From: Circinella minor
Lineage: Eukaryota > Mucoromycota > Mucoromycetes > Mucorales > Lichtheimiaceae
Reading direction: 5' to 3'
Length of the DNA stretch: 64,000 nucleotides
Assembly: GCA_016758965.1 (NCBI GenBank)
Contig: JAEPRB010000066.1
Location: 1 to 64,000 of the forward strand
Shown: positions 36,766 to 46,511 of the stretch, one piece after another
Layout of the letters: the number at the start of each line of letters is the position of its first letter
Numbering within the stretch: the first letter of the stretch is position 1
Position numbers and translations under genes: made by a program
The notes under the pieces: model-generated
Told to the model about the DNA's origin: nothing
Seen by the model: only the letters and a program-made list of their open reading frames with translations
Databases searched by the model: none

Positions 36766-37021
36766 TTAATCTCTAAATTGTCATGAGACTAGATCTAGTC
36801 TTTGGCACTAGATCTAGTCTCCACTTTGGTCTTTAATTTTGGTCCAATAAAAAACACGAATGACGTCGACAAAAAAAAATTAGTTAGTTTTACTTAATCT
36901 CTAAATTGTCATGAGACTAGATCTAGTCTTTGGCACTAGATCTAGTCTCCACTTTGGTCTTTAATTTTGGTCCAATAAAAAACACGAATGACGTCGACAA
37001 AAAAAAATTAGTTAGTTTTAC
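36766..37021 (+). repeat. 128-bp tandem duplication at the piggyBac left end
   Basis: Two identical 128-bp units (36766-36893 and 36894-37021), each starting with TTAA, the piggyBac target tetranucleotide. Each holds two copies of the palindromic core ACTAGATCTAGT (36786-36801, 36806-36821, 36914-36929, 36934-36949). The first is the perfect 16-bp palindrome AGACTAGATCTAGTCT. The region also contains the presumed transposase promoter. Confidence 0.9.
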
Positions 37022-37098
37022 TTCATAACTATTGATGTGCAAAACGAAAAACAATATCTATTCACTACATTCAGATTAAATTTGCAATTAACATTACC

Positions 37099-37722
37099 AT
37101 GTCTGCCACCACTAATTTTTCTAACTTTACTTTGAAAATCCCGGTTGGGACTCACGTATCTTTTCTCCCAAGAGCGCTGAAGGCCCGAGAAGCTGCTGCA
37201 ATAGGAACTACAAAGTCTAGTAAGGAACGAGTATATGGAATTGTTCAATCCTACTCGAATGAGGGGAATGTTTTAATGGCGTGTGTTCATGTTGCCAATG
37301 GCGATCACTCTATATGTAAAGTCAAGGCAGGAAATCTCAAGAAAGAGAGAGAGGCTGAAGAAAACACGGTTCCTGGCGTTCCTGCTGTTGCTCAAGACGA
37401 GGACAACTCTTCTAACCCGTTGTTGAGTTTAGGGATCGACTATGAATCGGATACAGATGAATCGGATAATGGTGAAGGTCTTGAAGAGGTTCTAGGAGAA
37501 CAAGGAGATGTTGATTGGGTGGATAAGAGAGTTACTATCGATGTACGACACACTGAGCCTTCTTATAAGAATGATGCAGTGTTGAATATCGAAAATCATC
37601 GTTTTCAACACCATACATATTTTTTAAAAGGTTTCTACCAATGGATCATATTGTTGATCATGTTATTCCATCCATCAATGCTAATGCAGTTGTTCGGTGT
37701 ATTGAAAAATGGCACCCACTGA
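37099..37722 (+). CDS. piggyBac transposase, N-terminal frame (ORF1)
   Basis: 207 residues from an ATG 78 bp beyond the left-arm duplication. Residues 1-90 look like a small beta-rich module (VGTHVSFLPRALKAREAAA, then GIVQSYSNEGNVLMACVHVA). An acidic stretch follows (120-150), then the start of the piggyBac core (HHTYFLKGF). The following 35 codons to the stop at 37722 read as non-homologous sequence, while the matching continuation lies in the -1 frame. The switch point coincides with the heptamer T TTA AAA at 37623-37629. Product of ORF1 alone would lack the catalytic domain. Confidence 0.75.
   Translation: MSATTNFSNFTLKIPVGTHVSFLPRALKAREAAAIGTTKSSKERVYGIVQSYSNEGNVLMACVHVANGDHSICKVKAGNLKKEREAEENTVPGVPAVAQDEDNSSNPLLSLGIDYESDTDESDNGEGLEEVLGEQGDVDWVDKRVTIDVRHTEPSYKNDAVLNIENHRFQHHTYFLKGFYQWIILLIMLFHPSMLMQLFGVLKNGTH
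37623..37629 (+). promoter_or_regulatory. Candidate -1 ribosomal frameshift heptamer T TTA AAA
   Basis: In the ORF1 frame the codons are TTT TTA AAA GGT, which fits the X XXY YYZ slippery pattern. Slipping back one base gives TTT AAA AGG and enters ORF2 twelve bases before its first ATG. A single missing T in the T6 run, either real mutation or assembly error, would look the same, so function is unproven. Confidence 0.4.
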
Positions 37723-39074
37723 CGAAGGCTGAATACTTTTTATGGATTGCACTTTGGACTTATATGGCATGGCTTCCTTGTAGTGATAGAGGTTTTTATT
37801 GGAGAACAAAGCCAACAATTCTAGTCCCATCCCCGTACAATTTCGGTCAATGGATGTCGCGCCGTCGTTTTGATGCTATTCTGGCAGCTCATACTCTTGA
37901 GCATCCTGCCACTATAGCTGCTGGAGTAACAAGCGACCCTCTAGTTCCAATTCGTGGTTTTGTTGAAGTATACAATGAAAATCTTTTGAATGCAATGGTT
38001 CCTGGACGAGTGTTGACAATTGATGAGACGATGAACCAATGGGTTGGGAAGGTATCGCGAATGCCTAATGTGAAGAAGATTATTTCGAAACCACATCCTG
38101 TTGGTCAAGAATTTAAAACAGTTGCTGATGCTTCGACTAACATTATTATTCGTCTTGATATCAGTGAAAAGAACTTTCAAGTGAAAAAGTTTGGTGATCA
38201 AGGTGCTGTGATTTCTACCGTCTTGCGTCTGTCTGAACCTTGGTTTGCCACTGGAAGAACAATTCTTGCAGATTCCTGGTTCGGATCCCCTAGTTGTGCT
38301 GCTGTTCTTCATCAATATGGTCTATACAGTATCATGGCAATGAAGAAAAGAAGCCATTGGCCACGTCTCGTTCCCCGTGATCTTCACATGAAGTTAGAAG
38401 GAGAACCTGTTGGAACATCGATTTCTCTGGTCAGTATTGTCAAGGACGTACCTATGTCAATTTGTATCTTGCGTGATAGAAAGATGCAATGTCTTGTTAG
38501 TACTTGTGGTAGAACAACACAAGGATCAGAGGTTACTCATGTAATCAAGGAAGGAAACAGAAGTCGCTTTGCGACATTTTATCGTCCTGCTGTTTTTGAT
38601 GATTATGGTGCTGGCAAAGGAGCCGTGGATATCAATAATAACAACCGCGATAATATGGCTTCATATCATGATGTCATGCGGACACACTCCTGGGAAGTTA
38701 GAGCGTTTTCTTTCTTTTTGGCACTGGCTGAGGCAAATGCGTACCTTGCATGGCGTTCTTTTGGTCCAGTTGAACAGAGAAGTATTACCCACTTTTCTTT
38801 TCGTGAACAGTTGTGCACTGATATGATTAACGAATACTTGTATGCAGTTAATATTGTTGAAGATGATGAAGAAGATGTTGATTCATATAGAAATAACACG
38901 CGGCATGACCTAGAATCAATTGGAAAAGGGTTTCTAAAAGATAGAACCCCTTATTCACGACAATGGAAATGTCAAATCTGCAAAAAAAAAACTACACTCA
39001 GATGCAGCTGTACCCCGACAAAGGGTCTGTGTAAATCCAACTGCTACCGATTGCACCTTGTAGGTAAGCAATAA
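37641..39074 (+). CDS. piggyBac transposase, catalytic frame (ORF2)
   Basis: RNase-H-fold DDE transposase that excises and inserts at TTAA. 477 residues from the first in-frame ATG; the frame extends a few codons upstream to the slippery site. Catalytic Asp candidates are D128 in LTIDETMNQWVGK, D211 in ILADSWFGS and D329 in GAVDINNNNRDN. The family helix HSWEVRAFSFFLALAEANAY follows. The C-terminus is a Cys-rich finger (CQICKKKTTLRCSC, then CKSNCYRLHL), as in piggyBac proteins. No internal stop or frameshift is present after 37641, so the catalytic part is intact. It overlaps ORF1 by 82 bp. Confidence 0.85.
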   Translation: MDHIVDHVIPSINANAVVRCIEKWHPLTKAEYFLWIALWTYMAWLPCSDRGFYWRTKPTILVPSPYNFGQWMSRRRFDAILAAHTLEHPATIAAGVTSDPLVPIRGFVEVYNENLLNAMVPGRVLTIDETMNQWVGKVSRMPNVKKIISKPHPVGQEFKTVADASTNIIIRLDISEKNFQVKKFGDQGAVISTVLRLSEPWFATGRTILADSWFGSPSCAAVLHQYGLYSIMAMKKRSHWPRLVPRDLHMKLEGEPVGTSISLVSIVKDVPMSICILRDRKMQCLVSTCGRTTQGSEVTHVIKEGNRSRFATFYRPAVFDDYGAGKGAVDINNNNRDNMASYHDVMRTHSWEVRAFSFFLALAEANAYLAWRSFGPVEQRSITHFSFREQLCTDMINEYLYAVNIVEDDEEDVDSYRNNTRHDLESIGKGFLKDRTPYSRQWKCQICKKKTTLRCSCTPTKGLCKSNCYRLHLVGKQ

Positions 39075-39184
39075 TAGTAGAAACAACAACAGTAAAAAAA
39101 ATAAATAGAACAATTTTTATGATGTTATTCTTTTATTATTTTAAGTCTGGTTGACTTTTTTTGTTGTTGTTGGAGAAATAATTA

Positions 39185-39396
39185 CTCCCAAAGTAGAGAC
39201 TAGATCTAGTCTCTCGATTTTTCACTATTTACCAACCAATTTCAATTTGTTATATATAACAACACAGTATATCCTGGAACTTATAAATGATAAAATACAT
39301 TTTTCATAACCTAAACTATATTCTATACAACTTTTATAATGTGTGGTCAATTATTTGGCTAGATATATTCATTCAAAGTAGAGACTAGATCTAGTG
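39185..39396 (+). repeat. Right-arm inverted repeats of the piggyBac element
   Basis: Two copies of CAAAGTAGAGACTAGATCTAGT (39190-39211 and 39375-39396 approximately) in inverted orientation to the left-arm copies. About 165 bp of AT-rich DNA separates them. Confidence 0.8.
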
Positions 39397-40860
39397 TCGG
39401 GGGTGCAAAGATACTCATTAATGATGTAATATTCGCTATTTTCGCAATGGGGCTGTAAATCGACTACTTCAATCAAAGTTATTTCGCATTTTTGAAGTTC
39501 TATTGTTTCAATAACGGATGTACAGACTGGATTGCCGATTAAGTCTTTTTGAGTATTGTAATATAATGATAGCGAAAATTGTGAAGTATAAAAATAAACA
39601 TTCTGACTTGAATAATCGGGCACTAGATCATATATGTTGAAACCAAACTTAATTTAAGCCTCTAATGAGTTCTGGTGACTGGATAGATCTTCACAATGCG
39701 GGCAAGTCTTAAACTATGTGAATAATGATCATAAAAAAATCCAGTAACGCCTTCTTTCATATCTTTAGAGGAATTGGTGTTATCAGTATACTCTCAATCA
39801 TAATTAAGGTACTGTTCTCGGGAAGTTTGGATGGTTTTCCATATACTGTTGAACACCAGAACCAAGACCCAAATACTACCGTGAATAACGTGCTTAAACA
39901 CTACTTGTCGTCCAAACAATTCTAAAACGTCACGAGAAGGATTATGAAATAGTGGATTTGTTTCCATTTATCACCTTGTGTCAATGAAGCCCGTTGATCA
40001 TGTATGTAATCAGATAATGCGCTGAGACACGGTGACATTTTTGGATTTTCAATTAAATGTTTCAATAGTTCGGATGGCTTGTACATGTATAGTTTCACAT
40101 TTTCTTCAACTCTTTCAGATTGCCCATTAACATTCCTTCTGTTAGACATCATGGTCTTCGCGACCGTCGTCATTCGTATTTTTGGCTCATGGTTTTCACC
40201 TTGCCACATGGCCCAATACTTCGTTGATATACGGACACCAAGTTCTTCTTGCACAATTTTGACAACATTTGGGAGACCAACTCTAATGTACGTCGTTTCA
40301 TCGTCAATGAAAGAAGATGGTCATCTGCATCAAATAAAGCACATAAAACAAAATCAAGTTTACTGCGGTAAGGGTAATTTGGATTATCAGACCTTTGTCT
40401 ACAAGCAGTGAAATCAAGAACAGTAGAGGGTATAGCTGCTGTATCTTCTGGGATTCTTTCGTTTTCAGCATGAAGCTGGCCCATTGCTAAATCATCAGCA
40501 TCATTCTATATAATGAATTGAGTTAGTATTAAATCTTTTTAGTAATAAACAGCATATATATTTATGAAGAATTACAGCTACAACACTAGTTGGCAGGATG
40601 CTGAGGTCATCGACTAATTCATCTCCTGAATCTGATGTCTCATCGGAATCGTAATCATATCCTTTTATCAGCCGTCAAGAGAATCACTATAAGTATTTAA
40701 ATATATCATTAGAAACTGAGACTAATTGTTGAGAAGGTCCTGCTGGTGGAACCTGTTTTTCGCTTCGCCTAATTTGGTTAATATCATGAGCACCACTCAG
40801 GAGATGTTGTCTAATGTTCTGGCGATGATTAAATCATAATCCACAAGTATATTGTGCCTG
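39369..40860 (-). pseudogene. Decayed large transposon-type protein, family not identified
   Basis: Minus-strand pieces line up as one broken gene. At 40860-40740 there is a zinc-finger-like start (C..C then HRQNIRQHLLSGAHDIN) interrupted by a stop. An acidic exon (40660-40575; YDYDSDETSDSGDELVDDL) is joined by a plausible intron to 40507-40270 (NDADDLAMGQLHAENERIPE, then a stretch ending near LELV). A frameshift near 40270 leads into GLPNVVKIVQEELGVRIS and LYMYKPSELLKHLIENPKM, ending about 39925. A separate piece at 39623-39408 may be the C-terminus after a large deletion. The finger plus YKPSELL region recalls large fungal transposon ORFs (Plavaka/KDZ-like), but I cannot confirm it. Not a functional gene. 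Confidence 0.45.
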
Positions 40861-41689
40861 ATCAACTCGATGATGTTACACTCTACGAGATCGGAGTTGT
40901 TGTTTTTGGGATTGGTTTTGCGCATTGACACAAAAAGCTGGTACAGTAGTTTTTAACATATTTAAAAAGAATAAGAGATGGAGAAAATATAACAGGTTGT
41001 AAAGCAAACTGAGAGTTGACGTGTGGCATACAGCTCTTAAATTTTCACATTTCTGCAAGTCTAATTTTTTCCCTCTCTAGTTACAATATCTTTGGTAACT
41101 ACGTACTCAAAACTCTACTGTATATTATTGAGCAATAATTTCAAAAACTTATACACTATCAGGGACACTCACCACGAAATGCTTTTATTCTTTAAGCTTA
41201 TAAAATTTCCAAGCGATCAAAAATTAAGTGCTTGGAACATGCTGTTTAATGTAATATGATACTATAATAAAATTTAAATTGTACTAAGAATGTTTTGTTA
41301 TTTCTCGAGTTGACTTGATTGTATGTTTTGAAAATTTTAAGAATATTACTTATTGTATTTTTATATAACGTTCAAGTTTTTAAGAAAACAAATAAACTGG
41401 CAGTATGTATGTGTTGTAATTATTTATTTCATGTTAACGAACTTTCATATTTACAGTTTTACTTTTAGATCTACGTACTAATAATATAGATATATTTTAA
41501 ATAATGCTGATAAACACAGTAAAACAAAGTTCTTGTTGACAAATTATTGTTTAATATATTTATTTACCAAAATTAGCTTACTTGATCGCATGATCTTTAA
41601 AAAACACATAATAGTTATAGCCTCTCTTTGTTGCTAAGCATTCAACAGAACGAGAAAAAAAAAGCGTTGAAATCGACTATATATAAGCT

Positions 41690-42480
41690 ATCACATACCT
41701 CACTAATTATAGTCATCAACGATTCGCCTTCCAAAAACGTACATATTTTGTTTTAACGTTAGTCTTGACAGCAGACTAGAACCGCTCAATTGAATTCAAT
41801 TCAGGAGAACACTACAGAGGAAGAGGTACATACCGATACTTTCGAGAGTGACTATATTTTTTGATATCCATTGAGTAATGAATAAAGAAGCATTATTTAT
41901 GACAAGCTATTATCTATTCATTTCAGGATATTTTCTTATTTCACCAAACGTACCCTACAAAAAGCTTAGAGAATAACCTATTGCTTTCCATGTGCTATAC
42001 CTCTCAAACTCACGTCCAAGCGTTTTCTTCTTGATCTCTTTGAAACTTTCAAATCAATTACCTAAAGTCGATGTTGGGTTTGCTTCCATTATAAACACTG
42101 CAATTGTCATAGAAGTTCCCTTTTGATCAAGCCATCCCCTCTTTCAAATTGATATGAAATGGCTGATTCATCAAGAAAGATACAATTTGTTGCAAATACT
42201 AAATGATTTGCTGTGCCACTTTTTGTATTCAATCGTACTTTTATTAAATCTTTTATTAGTCATTTCTTTCTACAGACTGGAACTGTGCCTACTTAATTGG
42301 TAATAACTGGACTCAGTTGTCATGAAGTTACAAATATGTGCTACAAGAAACATTAAAATCAGCAAAGTTTTGAGTTAAACTTTCTGTCACTTATACAGTA
42401 TAGAAAGAGCAGTAGAATGTTTCTCATCAATGTAATGTAATAGAATTAGAAACTGAACGACATCAATTTAAAAATCTACG
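41690..42480 (-). pseudogene. IS630/Tc1-mariner-type DDE transposase remnant
   Basis: Decayed minus-strand transposase with stops and shifts in all frames. Readable parts in order: HICNFMTTESS (near 42330), NCIFLDESA (near 42190, the first catalytic Asp region), a segment equivalent to GTSMTIAVFIMEANPTSTLG (about 42130-42070), LVINNASLFIH (near 41905, corresponding to the MDNAxIH motif with Asp lost), and KYRYVPLPL-stop-CSPELNSIERF (41840-41780, the LPPYSPxLNPIE signature). The order and spacing match IS630-like DDE_3 transposases common in Mucorales. Clearly inactive. Confidence 0.75.
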
Positions 42481-42562
42481 ATTTCACTCTCGGAAATGAT
42501 TGTATATAAATCCCAATTTGGACTTTTAGAACTTTAAATGTGTAAAAGTGCTTCCTCAATAT

Positions 42563-42790
42563 ACAACGTGGACAATCATCGGTTGAAAGAGGATTTTTAC
42601 CTTAAAATAGTATATAGTACTGTGCATAAAAAAACTGGTGATGTTAGCATAGGGGCTTATTAGATGTGATAATGTAAACATCGTCCCACGAATTACTTTG
42701 TCTAATAAAAGTTATTAATACCAGTGGTAATGATTTCTATCTGATCATTACTATTATCATCAACAGAAAAGAACTGTAAATACACTAAGA
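42563..42790 (+). repeat. Dispersed repeat, copy B
   Basis: Partner of 35935-36180, same orientation, diverged by substitutions and small indels. It lies on the 5' side of the minus-strand IS630 remnant. Confidence 0.65.
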
Positions 42791-45700
42791 AACAAATATA
42801 AACAAAAAGCTAATGCTCTATAATTATAAAAGTCCGATATATTTGTTTATTGTTTACTGTCAGTTCTGTTTTCTTGTTTAACCGTCTCCTTCTTGCGTGG
42901 GGCACTTTACCTACAGCAACATTACCCGATCCAAAAAATAAAATAAAAAGGATGGTAACACAGACTATCATGCTTCTTAAATAAAAATTATATTATTGAC
43001 CGTGATACGTGTGTCTGTGTGAGACGAAGCAATCAATTGATCGCCACTTCCTAAAATCAAATCAAGTTACGTATTGAGATATAATAAGATACTGCTGTGG
43101 TTATTCATTTTCGGACACACTCTCTCCCCCATCATCTCAATTGGTCACTTTACACTGGGACTTAAACTTTATTTTTCATATTTTCTTTGTTCGATTTACC
43201 TAAAATATATATGAGATGACTATTAAACTTTCATAAAACTTATTATTTTGCATACCGTAAATAGACAATAATTAGGTTTGATCACCCTCGGGTATTGTTG
43301 TTAAATACTGTTTTCCCGTAGAACAATAACAACATTTAAAAATCCATCTTTGTTAGGTTGTGTGTGTATCACAAAATGATTATCCAATTTTTTTTTATTC
43401 TCAACAATACTCGACACTTCATTTTCATTGTCTCTGTTTCCACAATACGTACCTCAGAATAGACTGCGAGCACAGAATGACTAGATTATAATGTAAGAAA
43501 GCTTTTCAATTTTGAACAAATCAAGACGTCCGTTCTTTTAAAACTATTCTTTCATGTCCAAATTAAGAAAAAATACGGAGCAAGAAAATGTTTTTTTTTT
43601 GAAGCGGTTTAACATGCAGGGATCATCTTAGCTCCTTTCATCGTTTTTTTATGTAATATCTTCTATATAGATAATTTTATACTATAATTATTACAACGGG
43701 GCTGCTAACTTGTTTGTATAGGTTGAATAGAAGTTTATATTTATGTTTATAATATGTCGTCAAACAAAATTTGTTGAGGAACTACGTACAAGTTTATGTG
43801 CAGAACAAACCTTAGTAAAGTTATTTAATTATTGTAAGTGAGATAACAAAAGAAAAGTGTGCTAATAAATCATTTCCATTAGTGGTGTAATATGAACGGA
43901 CCATTTTGTCCGAGCGTTCGTTCCGTGATCTTTTTTATTTATTTTTATAAACACAGAAGCACACGCGTTTATTCACACAATAATAACAGCTATGATAGTT
44001 GCATATGACGACAATTGCTATGTTTATAAGTATATATATGTATGTATGTATTACTCTCATCAGACATATAGTGAACTTTACTTATTGCCATTACGTACAG
44101 TCGGAATTTCCTATTGCTCAGTCCCCACAAGAAAAGCAAAGTCTTTTTTTTTTTTTACCATTAACAAACGAATATAAAAAAATGTTTGGTACATATAAGA
44201 AAGGAGAAAGAGAGAAAAGTGGTCAATGAGTGTTCCAAAGCTACTTTATAGGAGTATATAGATCTTAAAACGACTGCTGCAAGAAAAAGATGTATGAACA
44301 AGTTATTGATATACTATACGTCTTTATTTCTATTTTTTCTGATAATAATACTACATGCATAAGATTATATATAGCGAGTACGTGTATATAATATACTATA
44401 CTATATGTATAAGTAGAAGTCTCAGCGGTATAAACAAATAAGGGGAGTTTGTATAGAAAGGAAGAAACGGGTAAGGCAGAAAGCAGGATCGTGCAAAAAA
44501 AAAAGTGCGTGCTGTGCGTCGATTCCACAAATATGGCAAATCCTGTCTAAGAAATGAAAACAAGGGGGCATTTGTGTGATTATTTTTAGTGTAAAAAAAA
44601 AACGGAATTGAGTTCCGGTGGATTTCTTTTTTAAAGGAAATCATGTTTCGTAGTACAAAATTATTATTATCAAAGGATCAATAGAAAGTATAATGAATAT
44701 TAAAAAAAAGAAAAGGTTTATCATTTTATCATATTAAAAGGATCATTTTTTTTTTTAAAAAAAAAATAAGCACCACGTTTGAACCTGTTTATTGAATAAC
44801 AAAAAATACAAAACATACGTAACAAATTACTCTCCCTTTTTTTTCACATCTTAACAACACATATATATTAAAGAGAGAGGGAGAGAGGGAGAGAATGGCG
44901 CGAATAGTACCAAATAAGAGAAATAAAAGCAAGATAGCACGCTCGTGTGGTTTTGTATGAATTTTTTGATCGGTTGATTCGTTTTTATTTTAAAAACCGT
45001 AATAGCGTTTGAATAATGTGCATGACGCATGCACATGTGTTTAATTCTTTGAACTATGATGATTGAATATTTATTAAAAAGAAATATGTTATGTGATGAT
45101 TTTTCACACAATCGAATAATGTGTATTATAATAATACAAAATATATAATTGAATATACGTACCATTCATAATTTATGTGGAGTAGTGATGGGGAATAATG
45201 AATATCTTATCCCTACCCCTTTTTTTTTCTAACCCTGTAACGTAAGAAAAATGCCTTACATAGCACGCATACACATATACATTATTTATATATAATACAC
45301 TCATGCTAATAAGAAAAAAAGAGTTATGGATCTGGAACATCTCAAATCGCCCGCATCACATCATTCTCTATAATCACTCACACATATACAAAGGTAATAC
45401 AGGCCACACGCTTTTTTTTTTATCGACGCTATGCCATTTTTTTTTCTTCTTTTTAACATTTTGTGTTTCTCCCCTAATATTTCTTTTCCCCTTCGAAAAA
45501 TTTACATATTAGTAGCACACATGTCTTTCCCTCCCCCAAAACCATACAGCTTGACAGTTTGATCCCATGACCACCTTTAATGAGAAGGATCGTCAGTTGT
45601 ATTTTTGACTTGGCTATTTATTACTTTCTATCAAATTTTCTTAAAAAAAAAGATATAGAGAAAAAGGAAAGAAAGAAAACCGTGTGGGTATAGATAATAA

Positions 45701-46205
45701 TTGTTTCTGTAGCAGCTGTAAGTAAAAGAATAAGGATTATTTTTTTTTTTTTAAAAAAAAAGAGTCCATATAAGAATAAAACGGATTATTTTAGACCCAT
45801 CTTAGCCCAAAAGAAACTATTTTGGGGTATGAAAGGACAAATAATATTTACATTTGATGCTTATGAATCTATAAAAATAAACCATTATTATTATTATTAT
45901 TATTATTCGTAAAATAACAATAATAATAAAAGAAAAGAGAAAAGGTAATAAAAAACTGGTTGGAATGCGCGTTAAAAAAGGCTGATGTGTATTTTATCGG
46001 ACGAACTCTATGGATAATAAATATACATTCAACTTTAATCCTCAGCTTCTCCACGACAACTTTGCTTTTCCCACTCTGAATAAGACTTTTCTGGTCTCTC
46101 TTCACTCCTCCCCCTACTTTTTTTCTTCTCTTATTTCTCCTAATCTATTATTCTTCTCTGTTGACCCCCCTTGCAAGCACACATTTTAACAAATTATCCT
46201 CCCCC

Positions 46206-46246
<41 letters not shown>

Positions 46247-46511
46247 CCACATATTAATTCAACGCTTCCGATTTGCTAACCTCTCCTTTGTGGATAATTA
46301 TAAACCAACTGCGTGTTTTGGTTAGAATTTCCTAACCCGAATGACCCCCCGAACAAGTGGATGATCCCTTCTTTATTTTTATATATAAACGCCTCGAATT
46401 CATTGCCACCTAAAAATTCTTTTCTTCTTTCTTTCCTTTCTTTCTCACTTTTTATTATTTTTATTACTTTATAACTTTATATTTAGTGTTTACATATATA
46501 TATATACTACC
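42791..46511. other. Gene-poor region upstream of the PX-PB1 gene
   Basis: 3.7 kb of AT-rich DNA with no supported gene. Low-complexity tracts include GA at 44871-44893, (TTA)n at 45886-45907 and an A28 run near 46213-46240. The last 400 bp are pyrimidine-rich and then C/T-rich up to the start codon, consistent with a fungal promoter. Confidence 0.55.

Larger units (their letters stand above)
36766..39421 (+). mobile_element. piggyBac-type DNA transposon
   Basis: Encodes a piggyBac-family (DDE_Tnp_1_7) transposase in two overlapping frames. The repeat CACTAGATCTAGTCTC followed by C/TACTTTG occurs in the left arm (36806-36828, repeated at +128) and inverted in the right arm (ending at 39396; a second right copy of the palindrome is at 39197-39212). 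TTAA occurs at 36766, 36894 and 39418, but the outermost bases do not form a clean terminal repeat, so exact ends are uncertain. The right arm cuts into a decayed minus-strand frame (39408-39623), showing insertion into older transposon debris. The frames are otherwise intact, so the element may be recent. Confidence 0.75.

Noticed and set aside
37941..38315. Minus-strand frame inside the piggyBac transposase
   Set aside because: Antisense of the intact DDE core, no independent support.
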